Of a stretch of DNA of 55,198 nt, positions 45,561 through 55,198 are shown in pieces. The notes beneath the pieces are model-generated. The model was not told the DNA's origin. It saw nothing but the letters and a program-made list of their open reading frames with translations, and searched no databases. Source of the stretch: Alectoria sarmentosa (taxonomy: Eukaryota; Ascomycota; Lecanoromycetes; Lecanorales; Parmeliaceae); assembly GCA_009733775.1 (NCBI GenBank), contig WOGZ01000229.1:1-55198 (forward strand), given 5' to 3'. A program made the position numbers and the translations under genes. Each line of letters begins with the position of its first letter. Position 1 is the first letter of the stretch.

Positions 45561-47536
45561 GATGACGAGTTGTCACGGCGTTCACAAAACCATGGACTGG
45601 AATCTGTTCAAAGCCCTTCTGATTATTATTTTGGTGGCTCGATTGGGAATGTTCCTAAAGCAGGACCTCCAACTGTATACACCAATAACGACGGCTCACG
45701 AGTAATCTTTGATGTCGATCCGCGTTCTGCAAACCGCAATTCAATTAACCCAACTGAAGTGGAGATTCAATCTCCTTCCACACCAGCAGAGTTATTGCGG
45801 GACGCCCTTGGTGAAATCATTATCGGTGAAATGACGGCTGCCAAAGGACCGCCAAAATCAGTAAGCGTTTCTTCCATGCCCGTTAACGATATTCTTCCAT
45901 TCCCGTTAATGATAATTATTACACACCTTCTAACAACCGTGTCCAGCCAACCTCTGCATTAAAGTCCATCATGGCCTCCCTTGGAAATAACGATGCCCTT
46001 CTTTTACTGGCAAATGTGGCCCTAGCAAATTATGCACAGGAGCAGCAGCTAGCTCATGGAGGAGCTACTCAAGGAGCTGTCGACAACACCCTACCAGCTC
46101 AATCAGCCAACTCAGCAAGCGAATCGGGACTATTCGATGACCTACAAGATGGGCAGCTTGCTCAGACGTCAGGAGAATTGGGACTGTTGGATGATTACTC
46201 AACTGAAGATGAACAGCAGACGTCAACACAAAACGCAAATTCCACCGACTCGTCACCAGCCCAACTGCAGTCACCTCAGGCAGCATCAAGTCAAGGATTC
46301 ACCCCTATTGATCCCGCAGCACTTACTGGAGGGTTCACTCCTCGTATGACCCGCTCACGTACTCGCCACGCAGCAACTCCCATAGGACCAAGCGGCGGAC
46401 GTCACGTCACAAAGAAGTGGCAAAAAACCAAACCTCGTACCACCGGCTTCAATAGACAGACGGGCAAAGGCATCTTTACCGATGTGTGCGGGGTAGTCAC
46501 ACCGGCAAAAGGCAAGCCAAAGGCGAGCAAGAAGGAAACGAGTGAGAAGAGTAGATATGGTTGTCCACGATGCAATGACCTTTTCACTAGGGCACGGACC
46601 GTCAAAGATCACTTCATCAAGTGTGTCAGAAAATACGGAAATCCAAAAGGATTGTGCTGGTATGATCATCCAACCCTGAGCGGTTCCAAGGGTTGGGCTT
46701 TGGATCAAATGGGGATGACAAAGGACGAGAATGAGGTGGAAGAGAATGTCGATGAGTACGAGGATGCTGAGCAAGATGATGACGTCCAGTCCGAACACGG
46801 CGAGGACGAGAATGAGGTGGAAGAGAATGTCGATGAATACGAGGATGCTGAGCAAGATGATGGCGCCGAGTCTGAACACGACGATGACTATAACGGCGGG
46901 CAGGATTGTGAAGAACAGGGCTATGACAATGAACATGAACATGGCTATGACAATGAACATGCGCAGGAGCAGTACGAGCAGGACGGCAACGTTGCTCAGA
47001 CAACCCAGCATGACAACACAGCTGTCGAAGAATACCAAGGTGGAGGTCCCAATGTGGGAGAAGAGGATCAAGGCCCGTACAACAACATGTACGCGTAAAT
47101 GTTCCTGTTGAATGCCAGACGTTTAGAGACTAATGAGCTTAGGGGATTGACTCCATACTACACACCCAACGGACGTTCTCCATTCCATGTACCCAATCAA
47201 GGGTCTCCCTATGCGCCCAATCAAGGGTCTCTTTATGCACCCAACCAAGGTTCTCCCTCACCGAATCAAGGGTCTGAGACTCCCGGTTATGGACCCAACG
47301 GCTATCAAACTCCAGATCATAGCAATGTTCGAGGATGGAGTCCAAGTCCTCGGTATCAAGGAGGGTCATATACTCCCAGCTTTGGACGTGGCTACGAAAC
47401 TCCAGCACAGCAAAGCGGTTACGATTCGGATGAGAACAAGGATACCGACATCATCCGTCGACGTGAGACTGAAGGATACGGTGACGAGACGCCCACTCCT
47501 TACACTGATGATGATGGAGACTCCGTCATGAGTTGA
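45561..47536 (+). CDS. C2HC/C2H2-type zinc-finger protein with acidic repeats
   Basis: Exons about 45561-45860, 45947-47088 and 47143-47536 (about 610 residues). The frame is open upstream of 45570 with no in-frame ATG, so a 5' exon is missing or translation starts at the ATG at 45971. One zinc-finger-like motif has CPRCNDLF, TVKDHFIKC and GNPKGLCWYDH. An N-terminal basic stretch (TRSRTRH, KKWQKTKP) suggests nuclear location. The acidic part has a nearly perfect duplication of DENEVEENVDEYEDAEQDD (about 46726 and 46807), then a YDNEHEHG repeat. The C-terminal exon has five PNQGS units and Pro/Tyr/Gly-rich sequence. The intron 47089-47142 removes a TAA. Possibly a DNA-binding regulator. Confidence 0.7.
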
Positions 47537-48286
47537 ATGCTACAAGAATGAGACAGATGGAAGTCAGGACATTGCTTCGATATTGGATGGAGAAAGAATC
47601 GACCATGATGAGGCGACGTGGTTGAAATCTTATCCGGGTTCTAGTGCATTTTTAGTGCGGCTTGGCATTCTTTTCTCGATCGCAGGCCTGCCCAGCGTTC
47701 ATCCTTTACAACCACTTTTTGTGACTCCTTCACACTGCCTTTGGGTCTGTACCCCGAGACTTGGACAAGATGTTTACGCAGCTAGAATAGACTGGTGCGA
47801 TATTCAATGATCCTTGTCCTTTTCCATTTATGCTCGGACGGCCCACCCTAACCTTTCTTAACCCAAAAACGCAGCCCAAGCAACCCCTAATGCACCCTCA
47901 CAGATCCAAGCCCGCCCCTTTAATATTTCAGCGTGGAATTCGTCGCGCCCCTATTATAGACAATGGGCGGTTAGCAAGAGCTTATGCTGGTATTCGGCGA
48001 TGGAATTGATAGTGTTGACATGCAGGGAGAGCATTATTTCGTAGGCAGGCAAGGTCTTGGTCAAAGCAGTTCAATCATGTACAGTAGGTGGATATGAAAG
48101 AATGGATGCATAATGAAAGTAAAACAATCACACCGGTCTAAAATTCCACTACAGAAACAAACTCCCCATGTTCAACCACCATCACAATGCAACAACCAAC
48201 ACAATAATCAAAATGCAAATCATCCATCGCACTCCATGCACCAGCCCTGAACCACGCCCATGATCCCTAATTTCAAAGAATACCAC
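47537..48286. other. Convergent intergenic region
   Basis: Lies between the zinc-finger gene (+) and the second aspartic protease (-). No gene seen; both 3' untranslated regions fall here. Confidence 0.5.
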
Positions 48287-49599
48287 TCACAAAGTCTTGG
48301 CCGCAAACCCCAACTGAGGTCCTCCAGACGCATCATCAAAGACGACAAACTGCGACTTGAGGAAGATGTCACCAAATATGGACTGCCCGATACCATCATT
48401 GCTCTGGAGACCACCGAAACAGCTTCCACTTTCCGAAGCCGGTGCGTAGTTCAAGTAACTTCCCGGCACAACCGCGGGGTAGCCTTCGATTTGGAGAGTG
48501 AGATCGGGAAGGGTGGCGGTGCAGTCAAAGATGTATCCACCGTCTGTCTGGCTATTGGAGGATCCAGAGACTTGACCGTAGTAGGCGGAGATGACGTCGT
48601 CGGGAAGGAGAAGGAGAGAAGTTCCGGTGTCGGCAATGGCGGGGATGCTCTCGGTGACAGCAGATCCAGAGCCGACGGTATACCCGCTGGATGTGAACCC
48701 CCAGAAACCTTGCGAGTTGTCGACGGCGGTGTAGGTAATGTCACCAGTGTACTCGCTCGAATCAATGTAGCCAAAGTTGTAACTACCCGGCTCGCCCTTC
48801 TTCAGGTTGGCGGTGAAGAGAGGAGAGTCGAGGCTGGACTCGGCGTTGGCGAAGAAAGTCTGTTGTTGGTTGGGGGTGACGGTGTTGATGGAACTAAAGG
48901 CCAAGCCCAAGAGGCCATCGCTCTGGTCTTGAGCGAATTCAGAGCTGATGGTTTCGGCCAATTCGACGGCTTGGCCGGTGACGGATGTACCGCCGACATT
49001 GACAACGTCCGTGTATACATTGCCACTAGCCGAGCTGCCATCTCCGTAGCTAATGTTCCAAGTCTCGCCAGTGTCAACTGCAGAGGTTGGGGAGTTGGCT
49101 GGGTTGTAGATGTTGTGACCGGTCTGCTCGTTTGCGGGCAGCTCAGACGAGAAAACCCATCTATCACCTATTAGTAAAGAAAGTAAAGAATCACCTATTA
49201 GTAAAGAAAGTAAAGACGGTAAACATACAGGTCAGAAGATCCAGTGTCAAAATCCAAGTTCAAAGTCTGACCACCAACGGTAACAGACTCGAGATATGCC
49301 TGATCATACTGCTCAGGGCTGGCAACAACGGTTCCATCATTGGTCCCCGCAGCCTTGGAAGCGGCCGCGTTGACTTTCGCTGGTGCATTCGCTCCAATCC
49401 TGGCGTATTTGCCGTAAACGCGCGCCAGGGCAATAGGACCGGCAATCTTCTTGCCTTGAAGTTTCGGTGGACCCTGAGGGACAGTGAATTTGGCGGCGCC
49501 TGTCACATTGCTGGATCGTTTGGAGATAATCGGATAAGGAGCTGCGGCGACAATCGATGCAAAGGCCGAAGCGGCGGCGACTTGTTGGAGAAGATGCAT
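48287..49599 (-). CDS. Aspergillopepsin-like secreted aspartic protease (A1), second copy
   Basis: Exons, in transcription order, are 49599-49229 and 49160-48287 (414 residues). The start was set at the ATG at 49599, opening a signal peptide (HLLQQVAAASAFASIVAAAP). A propeptide with a basic SKRSS site follows. The catalytic Asp are Asp118 (DFDTGSSDLW) and Asp301 (IADTGTSLLL). The flap is ISYGDGSSASG. The C-terminus has SIFGDIFLKSQFVVFD and PQLGFA. Organisation and length match aspergillopepsin-type acid proteases that digest extracellular protein at low pH. The intron contains a perfect-looking 27-bp tandem duplication of its branch and acceptor region; only the outermost acceptor keeps the frame. 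Confidence 0.94.
49164..49217. repeat. 27-bp tandem duplication inside protease intron
   Basis: Two adjacent 27-base units (49164-49190 and 49191-49217) are identical except for the last base. On the coding (minus) strand each contains an ACTAATAG branch/acceptor-like motif. The duplication enlarges the intron to 68 nt. Confidence 0.9.
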
Positions 49600-50990
49600 T
49601 GTGATGGATGAGGGATTGAAGATGCGGATCAAGACTTGGTGATGTTGCGATGGAAGAGGGCGAGTGAATGATACTGTTGCTATGATTTTTCAGAGGGATT
49701 GATGCTTCTTTATATGCGTTTGGGTCCATTTCTCTCGAGCAATCGATGCGCATTCCGTGGTGTCCACAACTGCCAATAGGCGGCATGTCCGAGTAGAACA
49801 TATCGCCTGCTGAATGCTGAACATGGGGAATGAGCTCCGAGCAGGTTCGGCGAACGTGAATAATTCAACTCAGCCATAGGAAGGCAAGTTGGTTCGCCGT
49901 CGTCAAAGACAAACCGATTGATGTTGGAAACCAATAAAAAGAACCCATCCGTCGAAATGGAAGACATCCTGTCGATCCGCCGAAACCCCAAAGAATAGCA
50001 GATCCAGTAGGGGGCGAGGCTGAAGCTGGAAGGTGGCGGGAGGCGTTCAGTACCTGCATTGGCTGTTCATTGGCACAAGGTTTCAGTAGAACAAACGACC
50101 ATCAGGGATCTGAGCAGATTCAAGCTTGTCATTGGATGCTATAAGGAAATTATTCAATGGGGAGGAAAAGGAAGGTCTTGAGATGAAAGGCGAGCTGTGT
50201 CGGTACGCTCCGCGCTCGCTCCGCGCTCGCTCCGCCAACACCTTGATTTTGTTATCACCTTCCCAATTAGGCAAGTGCCTCTTGATATGCGCAAGACACA
50301 TCGGAACGATATCGGGCGAATTGGAACAGCAGCCGGGTCACAATGTGCCTCGGCATGATGCGCAAATAACATCGGGATAATCATATGCATAGCATACCTC
50401 ACTTCGGGTACCTGCAGGAAGGGCAGGCCATTTTCGTCTCCATTGCGATGCTAGGATCATCTTGGCAGTCAGTATTCCGAGTGACGCAATCATTGATCTG
50501 CACTCCGGAGCGAATAAATATATCAACAGATGATTGAGTCGCAAATCGAGTTCAGCAGGGGAGAAAACGGAGGCGAAGCGAGAACGCCACCGTCGCAGAA
50601 ATCCACATCCTGCATCCTGCATCCTCGCTGGTTGCCCGTCTTTATGTTCTTATTTTATATTGGATCCAATGCGATGATGCAGATACCTTTACCTGACCGT
50701 CGAAAATCAGCGAACCAACATTAGTGAAAAGGCTATTAGGTCGGGTGGATCAAACAGCGAGGAGCTGAAAAACATTCGAAATGTTTTGGACATTGGTCTG
50801 ATGTAGATGATAAGTGGTCTGCACGTTGAAAAACACCAAGTTCACCCATTCCGCAGTGTATGCCTTGGCCTGTCATGGTCCATTCATCGTGACAATCCAC
50901 CAAACGCCTGTGGAATGAGTCGTTGTTCTTGACCTGTCCCTAACAGCTCTACTTTTCCAATCATTTCAAACATGACCTGGGCATGACACC
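49600..50990. other. Intergenic region
   Basis: No gene supported. A short 11-bp GC-rich triplication (CGCTCCGCGCT-like) lies near 50206-50235. The first ~150 bases are the protease promoter. Confidence 0.45.
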
Positions 50991-52078
50991 CTAGAATTTC
51001 AGAGGCTGGTTCAGATCAACGATTGTACCAACGGAGAGCTGGGGTATCTGTTTGTATCTCCCCAACAGCATTTGCCTCGTATTTTGCAAAACCTAGAAGC
51101 AGTCAGTATCACTCGGAGCTACCCAACATGCCGTACCTCAATATAACTCTGCCCCGGCTTCGAATACAGCGTCTCCAACAATGCCCAACTCATAGCTCCC
51201 ACATGACTCCCCGCTATATTCGCATCCGCACTCGTTTGATCATCCCTACAACCACTGAACATGAAGACACTTTTCCCCTCATGAGCCCAATCTTCCTGGA
51301 AATGTTCCTCCCCCAATCCCTCCTCTTGATGTTCACCTCTATGTTTCAGCCCCGAGAAGAAAGACTGTGCACCTGCAAACAGAGCTTTGGCGTCGTTGAT
51401 TTTGCTGGCTGAGAAGCCACCCTGCAGTAGACCTTGGGCGTGGGCCAGGAGACTGATGCCCTCCTTGACGCTGTCGACTAGGGTAACGTTGCCATCGGAG
51501 TCTGTGCGGTAGACAAAGGGAAGTTCGATAGCGGAGCCTGAATGACAGCAATCGAATACAACGAAAAGACTGCTGCTTGGATGAAGCTTGGAAACGAGAT
51601 GACGGTGGAGGGTATCGCTATCCAATTGGCCTTTCGTCTGGTAATCAACAGGCACAATAGTATCATCATATCCGCTGTCTCTGTCACCATCTGGATCTTT
51701 GACTTGGCCACCGTGACCAGAGTAATGTAGAAAGCATTGTGTATTTGGTTCGCTGACAAGCCAGTCCATTGCGGCGAGGATATTATGGCCCGAGGCGTAG
51801 AAGGGGCCCTGGCGGTCGTCGGTGATAATCACCATACTGCGTTCATCGGTAGGGTAGCCGCGGGAGATGAGGAATTGTGACTATAACGTCAGCATGACTG
51901 GCAGAGAGGTGGTGGCTGTTCGAACCATGTTGCGGACATCTTGCCGGCAGCCTCGAAGAGCGCTTTGCTGGCCCTCGTAATTGATGCCGATGAGAAGAGA
52001 TTTGCGGTGACTAGTACGAGGACCATAATTATTCTGAAATCCTTGGGTGTTGTAGGCTTGGGTGTTGTAATGTGACAT
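50991..52078 (-). CDS. Metacaspase (type I)
   Basis: Caspase-fold cysteine protease, cutting after Arg or Lys, linked in fungi to stress, protein quality control and cell death. Exons, in transcription order, are 52078-51926, 51880-51137 and 51092-50991 (332 residues), phase 0 throughout. Catalytic His107 (HYSGHGGQ) and Cys163 (DCCHSG) are intact, with the calcium-binding-type acidic stretch DPDGDRDSGYDD between. The N-terminus is a very short Q/N/Y-rich prodomain (about 24 residues) where fungal type I enzymes often have a longer one. The C-terminus has FSGCRDDQTSADA and QMLLGRYKQIPQLS. Introns of 45 and 44 nt with CTGAC-type branch points. Confidence 0.94.
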
Positions 52079-53141
52079 GTTGCTCAATTCCACCCTGTGA
52101 GAGCAGCAAGCAGACATCAACCCTCGCAAACAGCTGCCTTTGGTGATGGACGCCAAGTCATAATCAGACTAGTCCGTATTTTATCCATGCACTAATAATT
52201 ATCCACTCTTCATTAGGATCACAACTCGGGATTTGGATAAAGTTTACATGCGCCTCCTGTGATTCGGACCATGGCTTGATTAATACCCTCGCTGTAGGTA
52301 GTAAGCTACAATAGTCGCTCTTCTGCGCTCTGGTTGAATCCAAGCATTGTGATTTACAGACCCATGACGCGAGCAATCCATTCCGGTGCCCCGGGTGTTA
52401 CAATGAACATGAGCAGTGTTTGAGACTATGCACGCCTGGCGAGGTTGCAATTGGACACCACTAATCAAGACCGCAAAGGCTGGAAGAGGCCGTGCTGATG
52501 GGCGAGAGACTTGATAGCTTGGTCGTGGTATTTGCGATTTGTTGAGATGCGCGAGGCGTACATGTCAGGCTTCTGTGATGAGGTTACTCGGGATGCGCGG
52601 TTGGTAAGAGGAAGAGATCTGTTCCTCCATTGCTTGCTATCTCATTACTCATTCTAAGTCTTGAAAGCCGGAGAAGCGCTAGATGTTGAGCATAAATTCA
52701 CACTGCCTAAGGTGAAATACTTGCAGACATGTCTTTTCAGAATATTAATGTTCATTATTCCGTGCATCACCTCAAGCCGCGCTTAAGCTTGGACAATATT
52801 AACAAGCACCAACATCCCATTGTTTGAATCCACTTCCTCAATGGGACCTAAGCGATCGAGAGGATCCGGCACCTTTGAAATCCTTTCAACCACACGCATA
52901 CACCTCCGACCATATCCACTAACCTAGACTTGTATATATGATTACGAATGCTAAGCATGCTTGATACTCGACGGTTAACTAATAGCACGTTATTGTCGCG
53001 AGCGTTGTTCAATTTTTATCACTATAATCTGCAGACAGACAGCCAGGCGGATAAATAACCCTCACTCATCCATCCCGTTCATCTAGCTACGTGAAGCCTG
53101 AATCCATACCCGACCTCGATCATCAACACACTCGTAAGCGC
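52079..53141. other. Intergenic region with copied gene fragment
   Basis: No intact gene. Bases 52776-52870 are a diverged copy of the 3' end of the next gene (53142-53230): shared words include GACAATATT, GCACCAAC, CATTGTTTGA, CTTCCTCAA and GAGGATCCGG. Bases 53024-53084 are the second copy of the dispersed 61-bp element also found at 11721-11781. Confidence 0.6.
52776..52870 (-). pseudogene. Duplicated 3' fragment of the neighbouring secreted-protein gene
   Basis: About 95 bases aligning to the last ~30 codons of the gene at 53142-53819, with many transitions. No start, signal peptide or upstream exon remains, so this is a tail fragment left by a tandem duplication, possibly RIP-marked. It lies in the same orientation, about 360 bases downstream of the intact gene's stop. 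Confidence 0.55.
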
Positions 53142-53819
53142 TCAAGCCTTGACAATATTGATTGGCACCAACGTCTCATTGTTTGAGATCTCTTCCTCAA
53201 GCGGACCTATTCGATCGGGAGGATCCGGAGGTAATTTCCACCCAATGACAGCGACCCTCCATCCAATCCCATGACCAATTGGCGCGAACCCGCCATGGCC
53301 GCCATGATCGAGACAAAGTTCCAATATTTCCGTCGCCAACGCCCTGGCCTGCTCAAACGAAAAATCATCAATGGTATAAGGACTCCCGGAAGCGATCTGC
53401 ACGGCGCAGTTACTATGTACGTGATGGACAGCGTATGGAGGCTTGGACGGTAGCTTTGGATATCGGTCTTCCATAAAGTCTTGTATGAGGCGATAATTGG
53501 GAAAGGAGCGGATGTAGTTGAGTGTGGGACGGCAGCCATTGACGTCTGTGGGTTGGCGGCCGTGTTCGGATTGGAAGCATTCAATGGCCCCTATGGGTGA
53601 TGGTGGTAGAGGGGGGGTACTCGTATTGTTGGAGGGTGATGTCTCCTGCGCAAGACTGGGTGATTTTCGTGGATAGATTCTCTGGGCCTCACCGAGATAT
53701 TTTGTTCCGAGATATGTTGTTCCGAGATACTTTGTTCCGAGATACTTTGTTCCAGGGTAGGCGAGTGCTGTGAAGCTCCAATGCAGCAATAATAGAAGCA
53801 GGAAAAGGCGCTGAGCCAT
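53142..53819 (-). CDS. Secreted protein with GTKYL repeat, unknown function
   Basis: 225 residues, single exon. Signal peptide with a run of leucines (RLFLLLLLLHWSFTALA). Directly after the cleavage site lie four five-residue units (GTKYL, GTKYL, GTTYL, GTKYL), encoded by a 15-bp tandem repeat at about 53695-53755. After a Ser/Pro-rich linker comes a domain with four conserved-looking Cys: IECFQSEHG, NGCRPTLNYI, SNCAVQI and LELCLDHGG, ending in a Gly-rich HGGFAPIGHGIGWRVAVIGW. I know this Cys and DDFSFEQA/GG layout from small secreted proteins of ascomycetes with no assigned function. Candidate effector or cell-wall protein. A copied 3' fragment lies downstream. Confidence 0.75.
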   Translation of the reverse strand: MAQRLFLLLLLLHWSFTALAYPGTKYLGTKYLGTTYLGTKYLGEAQRIYPRKSPSLAQETSPSNNTSTPPLPPSPIGAIECFQSEHGRQPTDVNGCRPTLNYIRSFPNYRLIQDFMEDRYPKLPSKPPYAVHHVHSNCAVQIASGSPYTIDDFSFEQARALATEILELCLDHGGHGGFAPIGHGIGWRVAVIGWKLPPDPPDRIGPLEEEISNNETLVPINIVKA

Positions 53820-54160
53820 GATGTTTGACAGGCCGGAGACGGTTCATCTAAGCTTCAAAGATGAGAAAAGATGTACCAGGGTGAGAGGGAGGATGCTCAT
53901 ATTCGCGGCTATCTGGGCGCAGATGGACTCTTGCTCGCAAGTCGCATAGTGGTCGCATAAAGGGAGGCCATTCGTGTTGCCAATCTTGCGCTCCAGGCAC
54001 TTTTGAACTGGTTAGAAGCCAATCAATAAGACGGAATGGCTGCTGTAAAAACAGGACTTTTACAATGTCGGGTCGCGTCTCAATACGGCCATCTCACATA
54101 CCTGGTAATTATATCGACTTAATTCTTCATCCACTTAGTTGGGCAGCATCAAGATTATCC
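53820..54160. other. Intergenic region
   Basis: Promoter side of the GTKYL secreted-protein gene. Nothing else recognised. Confidence 0.45.
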
Positions 54161-54164
54161 ATCG

Positions 54165-54740
54165 CACAGACCTTTCGATGGGGCAATCGGTTCGGAATGA
54201 TGTATTTGATGCATTGTCGTCAAGTTGGATCGGTCGCAAGCACAACCTGTCGCCGCTGTTCATAGGCCTGCACCACGGCTAATCTCATTTCCATCAGCAC
54301 CATGACGATTCACCGCAGAGGCTCCCAGATGGGGGCAATCGACTCGGAATGATGTTTATGATTCATTACCGTCAAGTTGATCGATTGCAAGCACAACCTT
54401 TCGCCGCTGTTCATAGGCCTCCACCACGGCAAACCCCATTTCCAACAGCACCATGACCTTTCATCGCAGAGGCTCCCAGATGGGGGCAATCGACTCGGAA
54501 TGATGTTTTTGATTCATTATCGTCAAGTTGGATCGGTCGCAAGCTCTGCCTGACGTCGTGGTTGAGAAGCCTCCATACGGCAAGCCCCATTTCCAGCAGC
54601 ACCATGACGATTCACCGCAGAGGCTCCTAGATGGGGGCAATCGACTCAGCATGATCATTTTGATTCATTATCGTCAAGTTGGATCGGTCGCAAGCTCTGC
54701 CTGCCGCCGTGGTTGATAAGTCTTCATCACGGCAAACCCA
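54165..54740. repeat. ~150-bp tandem repeat, nearly four copies
   Basis: The landmark GGGCAATCG occurs at about 54181, 54333, 54483 and 54634, giving spacings of 150-152 bases. Each unit then has CGGAATGATG, GATTCATTATCGTCAAGTT, GATCGGTCGCAAGC, a CACGGC word, CCATTTCCANCAGCACCATGAC and CACCGCAGAGGCTCC. The last copy is truncated near 54740. Open frames here repeat the same peptide and are not genes. Confidence 0.85.
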
Positions 54741-55168
54741 TCAGTACCAGCTTTACGACTATCCGTCCGAAAGACACCTAATGATGACAACCGACTCAGG
54801 ATGCGATTCTTCAGATAATATAGCCATGGCCGACCGTAAGTATCCATCTCCCTTTACGTACAACTACATGGACGATGACAACCTGGTGGTTTTGAATTTG
54901 CCTCCCAGCTCAGTCGTCATCTCTACAGTATTACAACTCAATCGTCATCTCTACAGTACTACAATTCAATTAGAGTGTCTACACAATCCATTGTACTACA
55001 ACTCAGCTCGAGTGCTGTTACGGTTGGGGTTGTGAGTTTAGAATAAGTGGAGACACAGGTACATTCCAAATCCATCTCCGTCATCCCGGGAAGGTAAACG
55101 GAAATAGGCGTTAGCTTGCCTTAGTTTCTCGACATAAATACTCCCAGGGGGGGTGCGAATTTTCCCCC
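54741..55168. other. Short-repeat region near right end
   Basis: No gene. Bases 54920-55035 hold repeated TCTACAGTA, TACAACTCAA and CAATC words that resemble, partly in reverse complement, the short-word repeats at 330-640 and 1165-1250 at the window start. This supports the two ends belonging to one repeat neighbourhood. Confidence 0.5.
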
Positions 55169-55198
55169 TAGGTGGGTGGGAGGTGGGGCTGGAGGCTG
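55169..55198. repeat. Terminal direct repeat, right copy
   Basis: The last 30 bases equal bases 1-30 exactly and in the same orientation. The sequence just before it (CCCCC) does not continue the similarity, and nothing follows it, so the true repeat length is unknown. Confidence 0.9.

Noticed and set aside
47096..47101. Two separate genes meeting at TAA-ATG
   Set aside because: A phase-matched 54-nt intron (47089-47142) with an ACTAATG branch joins them into one zinc-finger protein.
48260..49174. 304-codon plus-strand open frame
   Set aside because: It is antisense to the second aspartic protease, whose minus-strand frame has intact catalytic motifs.
54065..54716. Repeated small proteins at the right end
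   Set aside because: The same peptide recurs because of the ~150-bp tandem repeat; there is no start context or domain.
1..55198. Starship-type giant transposon bounded by the 30-bp repeats
   Set aside because: No DUF3435 tyrosine-recombinase captain gene is visible near either end, and core genes such as SDHB are not typical cargo. It was kept only as one reading of the terminal repeat.

Overview
The window looks like nuclear DNA of a filamentous ascomycete (Pezizomycotina). The genes carry many short introns, most of 42-130 nt, with GTRNGT donors, CTRAY-type branch points and YAG acceptors. Two AT-rich blocks show heavy C-to-T and G-to-A decay typical of repeat-induced point mutation (RIP). 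The gene content is also fungal: a TRK potassium transporter, SDHB, a metacaspase, pepsin-like proteases, a GH5 mannanase and secreted cysteine-containing proteins. I cannot name the species.

Layout. 1-3300: G-rich start, short degenerate repeats and no gene. 3300-5640: AT-rich RIP block. 6.0-17.7 kb: TRK transporter (+), SET-domain protein (+), a 79-bp minisatellite abutting a truncated membrane-anchor ORF, SDHB (+), and a TPR/SET-like protein (-). 18.74-26.28 kb: a RIP-destroyed Ty3/gypsy-type LTR retrotransposon on the minus strand. It has 146-bp LTRs, a 5-bp target duplication and residual gag-, RT- and RNase H-like pieces. 27-32.7 kb: secreted Cys-rich protein (+), GH5 mannanase (+) and a secreted fungal protein of unknown function (-). 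33-45.4 kb: large disordered protein (-), isochorismatase-like hydrolase (-), methyltransferase (+), tubby-like/LURP-one-like protein (+), secreted aspartic protease (+), kelch protein (-) and a small four-exon membrane-protein gene (-). 45.5-53.8 kb: zinc-finger protein (+), second aspartic protease (-), metacaspase (-) and a repeat-bearing secreted protein (-). 54.1-55.2 kb: ~150-bp tandem repeats and short A/T-G/C repeats resembling those at the window start.

How the genes relate. There is no operon-like or obvious biosynthetic cluster. The accessory genes are mainly for secretion and extracellular digestion (two A1 proteases, a mannanase, three secreted unknowns), mixed with housekeeping genes (SDHB, TRK). 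The repeats and the RIPed element mark the region as plastic.

The most unusual structural fact is that the first 30 bases and the last 30 bases of the window are identical. That fits a circularised or looped assembly contig, or a direct repeat bounding the segment. I found no convincing new multi-gene system. The best candidates for something undescribed are the small spliced membrane-protein gene at 44.7-45.35 kb, the SET-like protein without the NHSC motif, and the secreted unknowns. Exon coordinates were derived by hand from splice signals and reading frame.
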